A DNA stretch of 64,000 nt from Armatimonadota bacterium (GTDB lineage Bacteria > Armatimonadota > Fimbriimonadia > Fimbriimonadales > Fimbriimonadaceae): assembly GCA_037138755.1 (NCBI GenBank), contig JBAXHT010000003.1, positions 124,001 to 188,000 on the forward strand. Direction: 5' to 3'. A program made the position numbers and the translations under genes. The notes beneath the pieces are model-generated. The model did no database searches. It was given only the letters and a program-made list of their open reading frames with translations, and was not told the origin of the DNA. Below are positions 51,411 to 58,528 of this stretch, piece by piece. How positions within the stretch are numbered: position 1 is the first letter of the stretch; each line of letters opens with the position of its first letter.

Positions 51411-51955
51411 AGATTTATACAAAAGCTGGAGACGCAGGCGAGACCGGCCTATTGGGTGGTAACCGCATTTCGAAAGCTGACCTGAGAATGGAGGTGATTG
51501 GGACCCTTGATGAACTCAATGCTTCGCTGGGGGTTTGTTTGCTTTGTCCGGGGCCAATGCTTGTTCTGAACACTTTGAGTTGGCTGCAAAGTTTGTTGTT
51601 TGATGTTGGATCGGAGTTCGCATGCCCGCCAGATGGGAAGTTCGAGTTGATATCCGTGAATTCAGCAGATATCGAACGACTAGAGGTTGAAATCGACGAG
51701 ATGACTGCGGTGTTGCCTGAGTTGAAGAACTTCATTCTCCCTGGCGGATCGCCATTATCGGCTCAGTTGCACATCGCACGGGCGGTGTGTCGTCGGCTGG
51801 AACGCTCACTTGTGGCGTTTTCTGGTCAAACAAAAGTCAGAAATGAACCATTACAGTTCGTCAATCGTCTTTCAGATTGGATATTCTGTAGTTGTCGCCT
51901 TGCGAACTTTGAGTCCGGGGTCGCCGACATTCCGTGGAGTAAGAGAGAACAATGA
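51407..51955 (+). CDS. Cob(I)alamin adenosyltransferase, PduO type
   Basis: 182 residues from GTG 51407, which overlaps the GT26 stop (GTGA). It makes adenosylcobalamin from cob(I)alamin and ATP. The ATP-binding start is YTKAGDAGETGLLGGNRISK (the family has TxxGDxGxTxL), then GTLDELNASLGVC, the helix ILPGGSPLSAQLHIARAVCRRLER and the C-terminal FVNRLSDWIFCSCR. Its presence suggests B12-dependent enzymes in the organism; none is in the window. The operon partner logic with a glycosyltransferase is not clear. Confidence 0.93.
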   Translation: MKIYTKAGDAGETGLLGGNRISKADLRMEVIGTLDELNASLGVCLLCPGPMLVLNTLSWLQSLLFDVGSEFACPPDGKFELISVNSADIERLEVEIDEMTAVLPELKNFILPGGSPLSAQLHIARAVCRRLERSLVAFSGQTKVRNEPLQFVNRLSDWIFCSCRLANFESGVADIPWSKREQ

Positions 51956-52779
51956 TAGCTTCGAGTTTAGCCATGATCTTGATCACCCAACAGGGAGATC
52001 AATCCGCTGCGCCAAGCGTCGCTGACGTCATCCAAGGTGTTGCAAAGCGATACTTGGACGCGGAGGCTTTTGCTGGAACGATTACGAGGACGCAGACAGT
52101 TGCTGACGTGAAGCAAGTCTATGTCACTCAGCTACAAGCCCAGCGACCAAACAAACTGTTTCTCACCCAGGAGTGGTTACAACCTACGGCAGGACGAACG
52201 AGCCGATGGACAGTCATTTCCGATGGAGCGCAGTGGCGCTATGACGCCCCGCAGAGCGAGAAGTTCATCAATGCTCCGCCACAATTTGAACCAACGGCCG
52301 TTGAAGAGACCGCCACTGGCACGCGGCGAGTGCTCAAGTTCAATGACTTCATCAATGGCGCACGGCGCAGCCTCGGAGACCCCTGGAACCCCTATCTTCA
52401 ATTCACGATGCAGTCGCCCGGTGAAGGCAACAACACATCTCTGCGGGCCTACATCAATCGCATGCAGAAGCTCTCGGTTGTTCCGCGTAAGCTTAAGGAC
52501 GGCTCTGATGGGTGGGCTCTGAAGGGAATGATCCAGTGGGGTGCCAAGTTCGCCGGAGAAGTTAAGCAGATTGGTGTCACCGAAGAAGTTGATCGAATTG
52601 AGCGGTTCGAGATGCAGATCAGCAAAGATTTCGACATTAAGAAGGTGCAAACGGTTGAGTCGGTTCGAATTGTTCCGGAAGGAAGCAATGTACCTACAGA
52701 CTTGAACATTAGCACCATCTGGGAAGGGGAGTTGAAGTTAAACTCTGATCTCAATCAGGCTCTTTTCAAAGTCAACTGA
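51952..52779 (+). CDS. LolA-like outer membrane lipoprotein carrier family protein
   Basis: 275 residues with an N-terminal leader (MIASSLAMILITQQG). The start overlaps the preceding stop by 4 nt. The body looks like the LolA/DUF2092 half-barrel: ADVIQGVAKRYLDAEAFAGTITRTQ, RPNKLFLTQEW, TVISDGAQWRYDAPQSEKF. Such periplasmic proteins carry lipoproteins or lipids. The protein is longer than classic LolA, with an insertion around 160-200. It differs from the gene at 8063 in lacking thioredoxin. Confidence 0.78.
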   Translation: MIASSLAMILITQQGDQSAAPSVADVIQGVAKRYLDAEAFAGTITRTQTVADVKQVYVTQLQAQRPNKLFLTQEWLQPTAGRTSRWTVISDGAQWRYDAPQSEKFINAPPQFEPTAVEETATGTRRVLKFNDFINGARRSLGDPWNPYLQFTMQSPGEGNNTSLRAYINRMQKLSVVPRKLKDGSDGWALKGMIQWGAKFAGEVKQIGVTEEVDRIERFEMQISKDFDIKKVQTVESVRIVPEGSNVPTDLNISTIWEGELKLNSDLNQALFKVN

Positions 52780-52792
52780 AGGAAACTATACT
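52763..52792 (+). promoter_or_regulatory. Probable feo promoter
   Basis: TATACT at 52787-52792 with a weak -35-like TTTTCA 18 bp upstream, about 30 nt before the feoA ATG. No clear Fur or other operator is seen. Confidence 0.4.
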
Positions 52793-52821
52793 ATTTAGGG
52801 TAGATTAAAGAAGCAAGGCTC

Positions 52822-53049
52822 ATGATGACGTTTGCAGAACTCAAGAAGGGAATGTCCGCTAGGATCGTACAAGTTCCGTCGATCGGAGACGACCACCGAC
52901 GGCTGATGGAAATGGGACTTGTCAAAGACACCGAGTTCAAAGTCATCAAAGTTGCTCCTCTGGGCGACCCAATCGAAATCGACCTTCGAGGCTATCGGTT
53001 GTGCCTTCGCAAGCAGGAAATGACCGGTTTTGGCGTCGAAGTCTTCTAA
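52822..53049 (+). CDS. feoA: Ferrous iron transport protein A
   Basis: 75 residues, a single SH3-like FeoA domain. Motifs: ARIVQVPSIGDDHRRLMEMGLVKDTEF and PLGDPIEIDLRGYRLCLRKQE, both typical. It helps FeoB in Fe(II) uptake from the cytoplasmic side. AAGG precedes the first of two adjacent ATG codons. Its end overlaps the feoB start by 20 nt. Confidence 0.96.
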   Translation: MMTFAELKKGMSARIVQVPSIGDDHRRLMEMGLVKDTEFKVIKVAPLGDPIEIDLRGYRLCLRKQEMTGFGVEVF

Positions 53050-55066
53050 GCGAATTGCCTTTGTGGGCAACCCCAACGCGGGTAAAACCACACTTTTTAA
53101 CTCATTGACAGGTTCCCGACAGAAAGTAGGGAACTATGCTGGTGTCACCGTCGAGCGAGTTTCCGCGACCCGCAAGGTGGGGTCGTTTGATTGTGAGTTC
53201 ATTGATGTTCCGGGGCTCTATTCTCTGACCCCCGCTTCCGAAGATGAGGCAGTCGCAGTTCAAGTTCTTGGGGAAGCAACCGACCTGATCGTCTGCGTCA
53301 TCGATGCCTCCAATCTGGAGCGAAACCTCTATCTGTATTCGCAGATTGCCGAGCTATGGCGACCGGTTGTTGTCGCATTGACGATGACTGACCGAGTTGA
53401 GGCGGCGGGATCGATTCTTAAGCTGGATCGCCTTCGGCGTCTTCTTGGTTGCCCCGTCGTTCCGATGGTTGGACACAAAGAAAAAGGTGTGAAGGAACTT
53501 CTGGCGGCCATCGAAGCAGCTTTGACTTCACCCTCCGAGCCAACGCTGCTGTCCGACATCGGCGCTCTTCGAGAACTTCAAATCGAACTTGCTCGAAGGG
53601 GTTATGATCATTCAATAGGCGATTTACGTTCGGAAGTTTTGAATGACGCTTCGACGATGATCGTCCCGTTCGCCGAGCTTCGACCTGCATGGGATAAAGC
53701 GAAAGAAGCGGCTGAAAATGCGGCGTTTACGGACCCCTCCGCGCGATATGCCTGGACCGCACAAGTCCAACGCGAAGCGATCGTACAGGCGGCTCCGAAA
53801 AGGGAACTCACTCTGACGGACCGAATCGACAAGGTCTTGACACATCGAGTGTTTGGACTGATCGTGTTTACGGCAGTCATGTACTGCGTCTTCTTCTCGA
53901 TCTACACGCTGTCGCAACCGTTTATGGATGCGATTGAAGCCGGGTTTGGCTGGCTCGGGGCGGCGATTTCGCCTCGACTTGAGACCATCCCGGTACTGCA
54001 GAGTTTTATTGTTGATGGCCTTATCGCCGGGGTGGGCGGAGTCGTCGTTTTCTTGCCACAAATTTTGATCCTCTTCTTCTTTATCGCCATGCTCGAAGGC
54101 ACCGGATACTTAGCTCGCGCGGCCTTTTTAATGGATCGATTGCTGGGGTGGTGTGGGCTCAACGGGCGCGCGTTTATTCCGTTGCTGTCTTCCTTTGCCT
54201 GCGCAATTCCTGGGGTGATGGCAGCGAGAGTGATGCCTGACCCTAAGGCGCGCTTAGCCACGATTCTGGTCGCTCCACTGATGTCTTGCTCTGCGCGGCT
54301 TCCGGTTTACATGCTCATCATCGGGTCATTCATCGAACCTCAGTACGGTGCTTTCTGGGCCGGATTCGCGCTGTTTGCGATGCATCTCTTGGGGTTGATC
54401 GTAGCAATTCCGGTCGTATTCCTCTTGAACCGAGGAGTGTTGAAAGGGAAGCGATTGCCGTTTATGCTCGAGCTCCCGCCGTATCAGATGCCTCGATGGA
54501 AGGATGTTTTCCTGGGGATGATGAACAGAGGGAAGGTCTTTTTGACAACGGCAGGAACGACGATTGTCGTAATGTCAGTGATCATTTGGGCGGCTTCCTA
54601 CTTCCCTCGCAAAGCGGAGTCTAGGCTTCCGGAGAATGAGGCTGCGGTTGCACAGTTAGAGTATTCCTTGATGGGGCGAGTCGGAAAGGCGGTGGAGCCG
54701 GCTTTTGCACCACTTGGGTTTGACTGGCGAATTTCGACCGCGATTCTTAGCGCGTTTCCGGCGAGGGAGACGGTCGTGCCGTCGTTGGGAATACTTTTCT
54801 CGTTGGGTTCTGGAGATGAGGCAGAAGCGAAGCTAGGGGAAAAAATTAAGGAGGCGAAGTGGCCCGACGGACGCCCCCTTTTCACGCTGCCAACTTCGAT
54901 TGGGCTGATGGTGTTCTTTGCGCTGTGCGCACAATGTTTGTCAACTCTGGCAGTAGTCCGGCGCGAGACAAACTCACGCAAGTGGCCACTGTTCATGTTC
55001 ACCTACATGACCGTTCTCGCGTATATTGGAGCCTGGGTTGTGCAATGGATCGGAAGCCGGATTTAA
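53030..55066 (+). CDS. feoB: Ferrous iron transporter B
   Basis: 678 residues from TTG 53030, inside feoA. The G domain has G1 GNPNAGKTT, G3 DVPGLYSL and a G4 of TMTD in place of the common NxxD; then come the helical regulator region and the membrane domain, with NGRAFIPLLSSFACAIPGVMAAR and the second Gate motif ILSAFPARETVVPSLGILF (in parts). It imports Fe(II) across the inner membrane with GTP hydrolysis. No FeoC is present. The last 22 nt overlap the next small membrane protein gene. Confidence 0.96.
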   Translation: MASKSSKRIAFVGNPNAGKTTLFNSLTGSRQKVGNYAGVTVERVSATRKVGSFDCEFIDVPGLYSLTPASEDEAVAVQVLGEATDLIVCVIDASNLERNLYLYSQIAELWRPVVVALTMTDRVEAAGSILKLDRLRRLLGCPVVPMVGHKEKGVKELLAAIEAALTSPSEPTLLSDIGALRELQIELARRGYDHSIGDLRSEVLNDASTMIVPFAELRPAWDKAKEAAENAAFTDPSARYAWTAQVQREAIVQAAPKRELTLTDRIDKVLTHRVFGLIVFTAVMYCVFFSIYTLSQPFMDAIEAGFGWLGAAISPRLETIPVLQSFIVDGLIAGVGGVVVFLPQILILFFFIAMLEGTGYLARAAFLMDRLLGWCGLNGRAFIPLLSSFACAIPGVMAARVMPDPKARLATILVAPLMSCSARLPVYMLIIGSFIEPQYGAFWAGFALFAMHLLGLIVAIPVVFLLNRGVLKGKRLPFMLELPPYQMPRWKDVFLGMMNRGKVFLTTAGTTIVVMSVIIWAASYFPRKAESRLPENEAAVAQLEYSLMGRVGKAVEPAFAPLGFDWRISTAILSAFPARETVVPSLGILFSLGSGDEAEAKLGEKIKEAKWPDGRPLFTLPTSIGLMVFFALCAQCLSTLAVVRRETNSRKWPLFMFTYMTVLAYIGAWVVQWIGSRI

Positions 55067-55347
55067 AGTCGAACTACCCTCGGGAAACGAATCCGGAGCC
55101 CGTGTTCCAGGAACCAAAGACTCCTCTTGTGGCTCCGCTCATCGTTATCGGGATGATGGTTTCCCTTGTGGCACCTGCGGGAATTACTCCAAGGAACCAA
55201 ATTCTGGTCTGCACTCTAGGGATCATTCTGATTTGGTTGATCTATAAAATCGTTTGGATCGAGCGGCAGTTTCGGGTGACGGTGAATGAGGTTGCTCCTG
55301 AACCGACCGAGGCTTTACACTCTGTTAACGAAACCAATGGAAACTAG
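55045..55347 (+). CDS. Small two-helix membrane protein
   Basis: 100 residues from ATG 55045, within the end of feoB. A hydrophilic Pro-rich N-terminus (1-28) is followed by two hydrophobic segments (about 30-48 and 54-70) and a short tail. No family is recognised. The overlap with feoB implies co-translation, and it is followed at once by the HD-domain gene. A role in iron transport, for instance like the small membrane partner of FeoB in other bacteria, is possible but not shown. Confidence 0.7.
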   Translation: MDRKPDLKSNYPRETNPEPVFQEPKTPLVAPLIVIGMMVSLVAPAGITPRNQILVCTLGIILIWLIYKIVWIERQFRVTVNEVAPEPTEALHSVNETNGN

Positions 55348-55351
55348 CGAT

Positions 55352-55900
55352 ATGTCGGTGATCGAGCAGATCTTTGATCTCTTTAACAATCATGGAGGTT
55401 CGCTTTACTTTGGCGAGCAGGTTACAGAGACGGAGCATGCGTTGCAAGCGGCACATCTGGCACGTCAGGCTGGCGCGGCTGATGAGGTGATTGCGGGGGC
55501 TTTGCTTCACGATATCGGGCATTTGATGCACGGACTGGGCGAGGATATTGCCGAGCATGGAGTTGATGGCAAGCACGAGGATGTCGGTGCGTCCTGGCTG
55601 GAGGGGAAGTTTCCGCAGGTTGTCATTGATTGTGTAAGACTTCATGTGGCGGCTAAGAGGTATCTGACTGCTGCTGATCCGGGTTATCTGGAGGGACTCT
55701 CGGCGGCGTCCGTTGAGAGCTTGCGCTTGCAGGGCGGTCCTTTTTCGGACGAGGAAGTTGCCGAGTTTGAGCGGAGTGAGCCGAACTTCGAAACCGCGAT
55801 TCAGGTTCGGCGGTGGGATGATGAGGCGAAGGTGGTTGGGCTAGCTGTTCCGGCGGTGGAGAGTTATCGGGATGTTTTGGAGCGGGTATTCCTCGGTTAA
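55352..55900 (+). CDS. HD-domain protein of the PhnZ/phosphonate-associated diiron oxygenase type
   Basis: 182 residues from ATG 55352 (ATG 55337 also possible). The layout is that of phosphonate-operon HD proteins: Y19-x2-E22 (YFGEQ), H35, the HD pair H53-D54, H57, H75-E76-D77, H98 and K102, followed by SLRLQGGPFS. PhnZ uses these to hold an Fe(II)/Fe(III) pair, to close over the substrate (Tyr, Glu) and to bind the phosphonate (Lys). All look intact, so it may be an oxygenase acting on a phosphonate or a related compound. No other phosphonate gene is in the window; it is the last gene of the feo operon. Confidence 0.85.
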   Translation: MSVIEQIFDLFNNHGGSLYFGEQVTETEHALQAAHLARQAGAADEVIAGALLHDIGHLMHGLGEDIAEHGVDGKHEDVGASWLEGKFPQVVIDCVRLHVAAKRYLTAADPGYLEGLSAASVESLRLQGGPFSDEEVAEFERSEPNFETAIQVRRWDDEAKVVGLAVPAVESYRDVLERVFLG

Positions 55901-55919
55901 GAAACTCCCGAAGCTACAC

Positions 55920-55962
55920 GCCGAGCAAGCTCGGCTGACTGAAAGCGCGAGCAAGCTCGCGC
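55920..55962. repeat. Two adjacent palindromes with a shared GAGCAAGCTC core
   Basis: GCCGAGCAAGCTCGGC (55920-55935) and GCGCGAGCAAGCTCGCGC (55945-55962) lie 9 bp apart between convergent genes. Each can form a stem of 7-8 bp with an AA turn. They may act as a bidirectional terminator or be REP-like repeats. Confidence 0.8.
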
Positions 55963-55975
55963 ACTCCAGAACCCC

Positions 55976-57352
55976 TTACGGCTCGATCATCTGAGCGATA
56001 ACGTCCTCTTCCTCGGCTTCCGGAGTCGTGGTGATCGTATGCCTCGGCATCGGCCTTGCCACAGCTTGAACTGCCTCTGCCTTCTCTCGAAGTGCCATCT
56101 GCTGGTATCGCTCTTCGGCACCTGGCGAGACGGGCCAGACGGTGTTGGCGGCCCAGTAGCTGTCGAGAAACTCGCGCCAAACGCGGTCGTAAACAGCAAT
56201 TGTCTGATCAGCCAGATTCGCCCAGTGGAAGTCGGTTTGGAGCCGTTCTTTCGCCTTGGCGGCCATCTCTCGGGTGTGAGCCGCATCTCCTAGAGCTTGA
56301 CGGATACCCCACGCTAAGGAGGCCGGGTCGTTGGCAAAGCTCGTTGTTCCGGTTACCCCATGCTGTACGATCTCCTTGAGCCCACCGGCATCGGAAGAAA
56401 CGACCGGAACTCCGGCAGCCATGCCCTCAAGGGCCACAATTCCGAACGGCTCGTAGAGAGAAGGGAAGACGGCGACATCGGCGCAACGGTAGAGCTCGTG
56501 GAGCTGACGACCGGACATGAATCCAGTGAACTTGACGCTGTCACCAAGCCCGGCCCAGCGAGTGAAACTCTCGAATTTGTCTCGAACTCCTCCGCCAACA
56601 ATGAGGAACTTGGTGGTTGGCTGCTCGGCGAGCACTGCATGAACCGCATTTAGAAGCACTTGGATTCCTTTCTCGCGCACAAAGCGTCCGACGTAGATCA
56701 CGATCTTTTCGTCGTCCTTTGCGTACTTGCGACGAGTCTCCAGTCGCTCGGCTTCGGTCCAGTCGAATTCAAACTTTGCTGAGTCCACCCCATTGAAGAT
56801 CACATCCACCTTATCCGCCGGGGTGTTGAAAAGACGAACCGCCTCGCCCTTCATGAACTCAGAGCAGACGATGAGCCGCCAGGCTTCGTACGTCAGCCAA
56901 TACTCCTGCTCGGCGATGTACTTGCTGATGTCGCTGAAAATTCCGCCATGACGCCCCCACTCGGTAGCGTGAAGAGTGGCGATGATGGGGAGCTTGTATT
57001 CGTACTTCAGGTTCCTCGCGGCGTCAAGCGAGAGCCAGTCGTGGGCATGGAAAACGGTCGGCTGTCCACCCGGGCGCCAGTCTTCAAGCATCGTTCGCAC
57101 CCTTCGGTCGGTGGCCTTGTTTAAGAGCTGGATCTCGTGGACGAAGTCTTTGGGTTCGTCGTCGAGGTGAACGCGGTGAACGTGAACCCCGCTCTCCTCA
57201 ATCTCCTCATCTGGAGCTTTGGGGGTGGATTTCGTGATGACGTGGACTTCGATGTCCTTCTTCACCAGCTCCTGCGAGAGTTCATGCACGTGCGGGCTAA
57301 TCCCCCCTACGATTCGAGGTGGGTATTCCCAGGAGAGCATCATCACACGCAT
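55976..57352 (-). CDS. GT4 family glycosyltransferase, glycogen synthase-like
   Basis: 458 residues. The start MLSWEYPPRIVGGISPHVHEL is typical of GT4 glycogen synthase-like proteins of bacteria and archaea. The nucleotide-sugar domain has VGRFVREKGIQVLLNAV and the retaining GT E-x7-E motif in EPFGIVALEGMAAGVPVV. The last 50 residues are charged and Pro/Thr-rich. ADP- or UDP-glucose would be the donor, glycogen the likely acceptor, but other sugars cannot be excluded. TAAACT ends 6 nt before the ATG, within the rimM end region, giving the gene its own leaderless-type promoter. Confidence 0.9.
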   Translation of the reverse strand: MRVMMLSWEYPPRIVGGISPHVHELSQELVKKDIEVHVITKSTPKAPDEEIEESGVHVHRVHLDDEPKDFVHEIQLLNKATDRRVRTMLEDWRPGGQPTVFHAHDWLSLDAARNLKYEYKLPIIATLHATEWGRHGGIFSDISKYIAEQEYWLTYEAWRLIVCSEFMKGEAVRLFNTPADKVDVIFNGVDSAKFEFDWTEAERLETRRKYAKDDEKIVIYVGRFVREKGIQVLLNAVHAVLAEQPTTKFLIVGGGVRDKFESFTRWAGLGDSVKFTGFMSGRQLHELYRCADVAVFPSLYEPFGIVALEGMAAGVPVVSSDAGGLKEIVQHGVTGTTSFANDPASLAWGIRQALGDAAHTREMAAKAKERLQTDFHWANLADQTIAVYDRVWREFLDSYWAANTVWPVSPGAEERYQQMALREKAEAVQAVARPMPRHTITTTPEAEEEDVIAQMIEP

Positions 57353-57358
57353 GCCGCT

Positions 57359-57364
57359 AGTTTA
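57359..57364 (-). promoter_or_regulatory. Probable -10 box (TAAACT) for leaderless GT4 gene
   Basis: On the minus strand TAAACT starts right after the rimM stop codon and is followed by AGCGGC and ATG 57352. Confidence 0.55.
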
Positions 57365-57853
57365 TCAATCTTCGCCGGGGCGCATGCCGTAAATCAGCTT
57401 CACGCGCATAATTTCCTCGTCCAAATCGATTTCGATGATGAACTCGTCGACAAGCGGAATCATGATGTCGCCGACGAGGACGATTTGGTGGGCGGGGTAG
57501 TCCTCAATGTCGGTGACCGTGCCCAGTTCTTCGCCTTCTTCGGTGATGACTCGTAACCCAATCAAATCTTCAATAAGGAACTCATCATCTTCAAGTTCAG
57601 GCTCGCCTTCCGCTTCCATGTACTTCCATTGAAGAGCTTCGGCCTGGTTGATATGATCGACTCCTTGGAGGGTGATCAGAGGGCGGTTTTTGTGGATCTG
57701 AAACTTCTGGATGACGTATGGCTTGTCATCAATGAAGACGGTATTGCCTTTCTCGAAGCGGCTCTCGAAGTTGGTGAGGGCTTCGACCTTAACTTGGCCC
57801 TTGAGGCCGAAGGCACCGACGATTTGCCCGATCCTGACTCGTTCTTCAGGCAT
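57365..57853 (-). CDS. rimM: Ribosome maturation factor RimM
   Basis: 162 residues, normal. It helps assemble the 30S head and binds S19. N-terminal domain: VRIGQIVGAFGLKGQVKVEAL; linker ITLQGVDHINQAEAL; C-terminal PRC-barrel: LIEDLIGLRVITEEGEELG and PAHQIVLVGDIMIPLVDEFI. GGAG stands 6 nt before the ATG. The usual followers trmD and rplS are not present; a glycosyltransferase comes next. A terminator-like hairpin separates rimM from khpA. Confidence 0.96.
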   Translation of the reverse strand: MPEERVRIGQIVGAFGLKGQVKVEALTNFESRFEKGNTVFIDDKPYVIQKFQIHKNRPLITLQGVDHINQAEALQWKYMEAEGEPELEDDEFLIEDLIGLRVITEEGEELGTVTDIEDYPAHQIVLVGDIMIPLVDEFIIEIDLDEEIMRVKLIYGMRPGED

Positions 57854-57871
57854 ACGGGACTCCGAAACGGA

Positions 57872-57900
57872 AAAGCCCAGGTTGCGACAACCTGGGCTTT
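57872..57900 (-). terminator. Terminator-like hairpin between khpA and rimM
   Basis: A 13-bp stem (57872-57884 pairing with 57888-57900) with a 3-nt loop; on the minus strand it ends in CTTTTCC. It could stop or reduce transcription from ffh-rpsP-khpA into rimM. Confidence 0.85.
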
Positions 57901-57919
57901 GGAACCACGTACAAAACCA

Positions 57920-58159
57920 TTACTCGGTGACGATTTTAACGTATGCCTTTTCTTTGCTCTTGCTAGCAATCGCAGAAACGACTTGCCGGATGGCGGAGAT
58001 GACTCGTCCGCTCTTACCGATAACTTTGCCTACGTCTTCTTGTGCAACTCGAACGTTGAAAGTTCGCGTGTTGCCTTCCAGTACTTCGTCGACTTCAACG
58101 CTATCTGGCTCAGAAACCATTTGCTTGACGAGCTCTTCTACGAAAGGGGAGTAGCTCAT
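57920..58159 (-). CDS. khpA: KH-domain RNA-binding protein KhpA
   Basis: 79 residues, one type-II KH domain. The GxxG loop is in VIGKSGRVISAIRQVV (about 43-58). KhpA, with KhpB, binds RNAs and influences cell size and division in several bacteria. It follows rpsP by 3 bp, the conserved order. The region after its stop contains a terminator-like hairpin. Confidence 0.95.
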   Translation of the reverse strand: MSYSPFVEELVKQMVSEPDSVEVDEVLEGNTRTFNVRVAQEDVGKVIGKSGRVISAIRQVVSAIASKSKEKAYVKIVTE

Positions 58160-58162
58160 AAA

Positions 58163-58513
58163 TTACTCAGCAGCAGGAGCGGCTTCGACGGCGGTCTTTT
58201 TGCTGATGGCAGCGGTGCGCTTGTCCAGGAACTTGTACTTCGGCTTCTGCGAAGGTCGCTCTTCGAGGAACTTTGGAAGAATCTCCATCTTGTTCAGCAG
58301 ATAAGCGGCGGTTTCGGTAGGCACTGCACCAACTCGGAGCCAGTGCAGAGCGCGCTCCTCGTCGATGCGGATTTCCTTTGGCTGAGAGATCGGATTGTAG
58401 ATGCCGATGTTCTCAACGAAAGCCGAGTTGCGGCCTGCTTCACACTTAGTGACAACCACGCGATAGAATGGGCGTCCTTTGTTTCCGAGTCTTTGAAGTC
58501 GAATTTTTACCAT
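58163..58513 (-). CDS. rpsP: 30S ribosomal protein S16
   Basis: 116 residues; the conserved first 80 (VKIRLQRLGNKGRPFYRVVV; IGIYNPISQPKEIRIDEERALHWLRVGAVPTE in parts) are standard S16, and an Ala/Lys/Glu-rich tail is added. It is needed for 30S assembly. TGGAA precedes the ATG. It follows ffh by 15 bp. Confidence 0.97.
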   Translation of the reverse strand: MVKIRLQRLGNKGRPFYRVVVTKCEAGRNSAFVENIGIYNPISQPKEIRIDEERALHWLRVGAVPTETAAYLLNKMEILPKFLEERPSQKPKYKFLDKRTAAISKKTAVEAAPAAE

Positions 58514-58528
58514 GGTTCCAGTTTGGTT

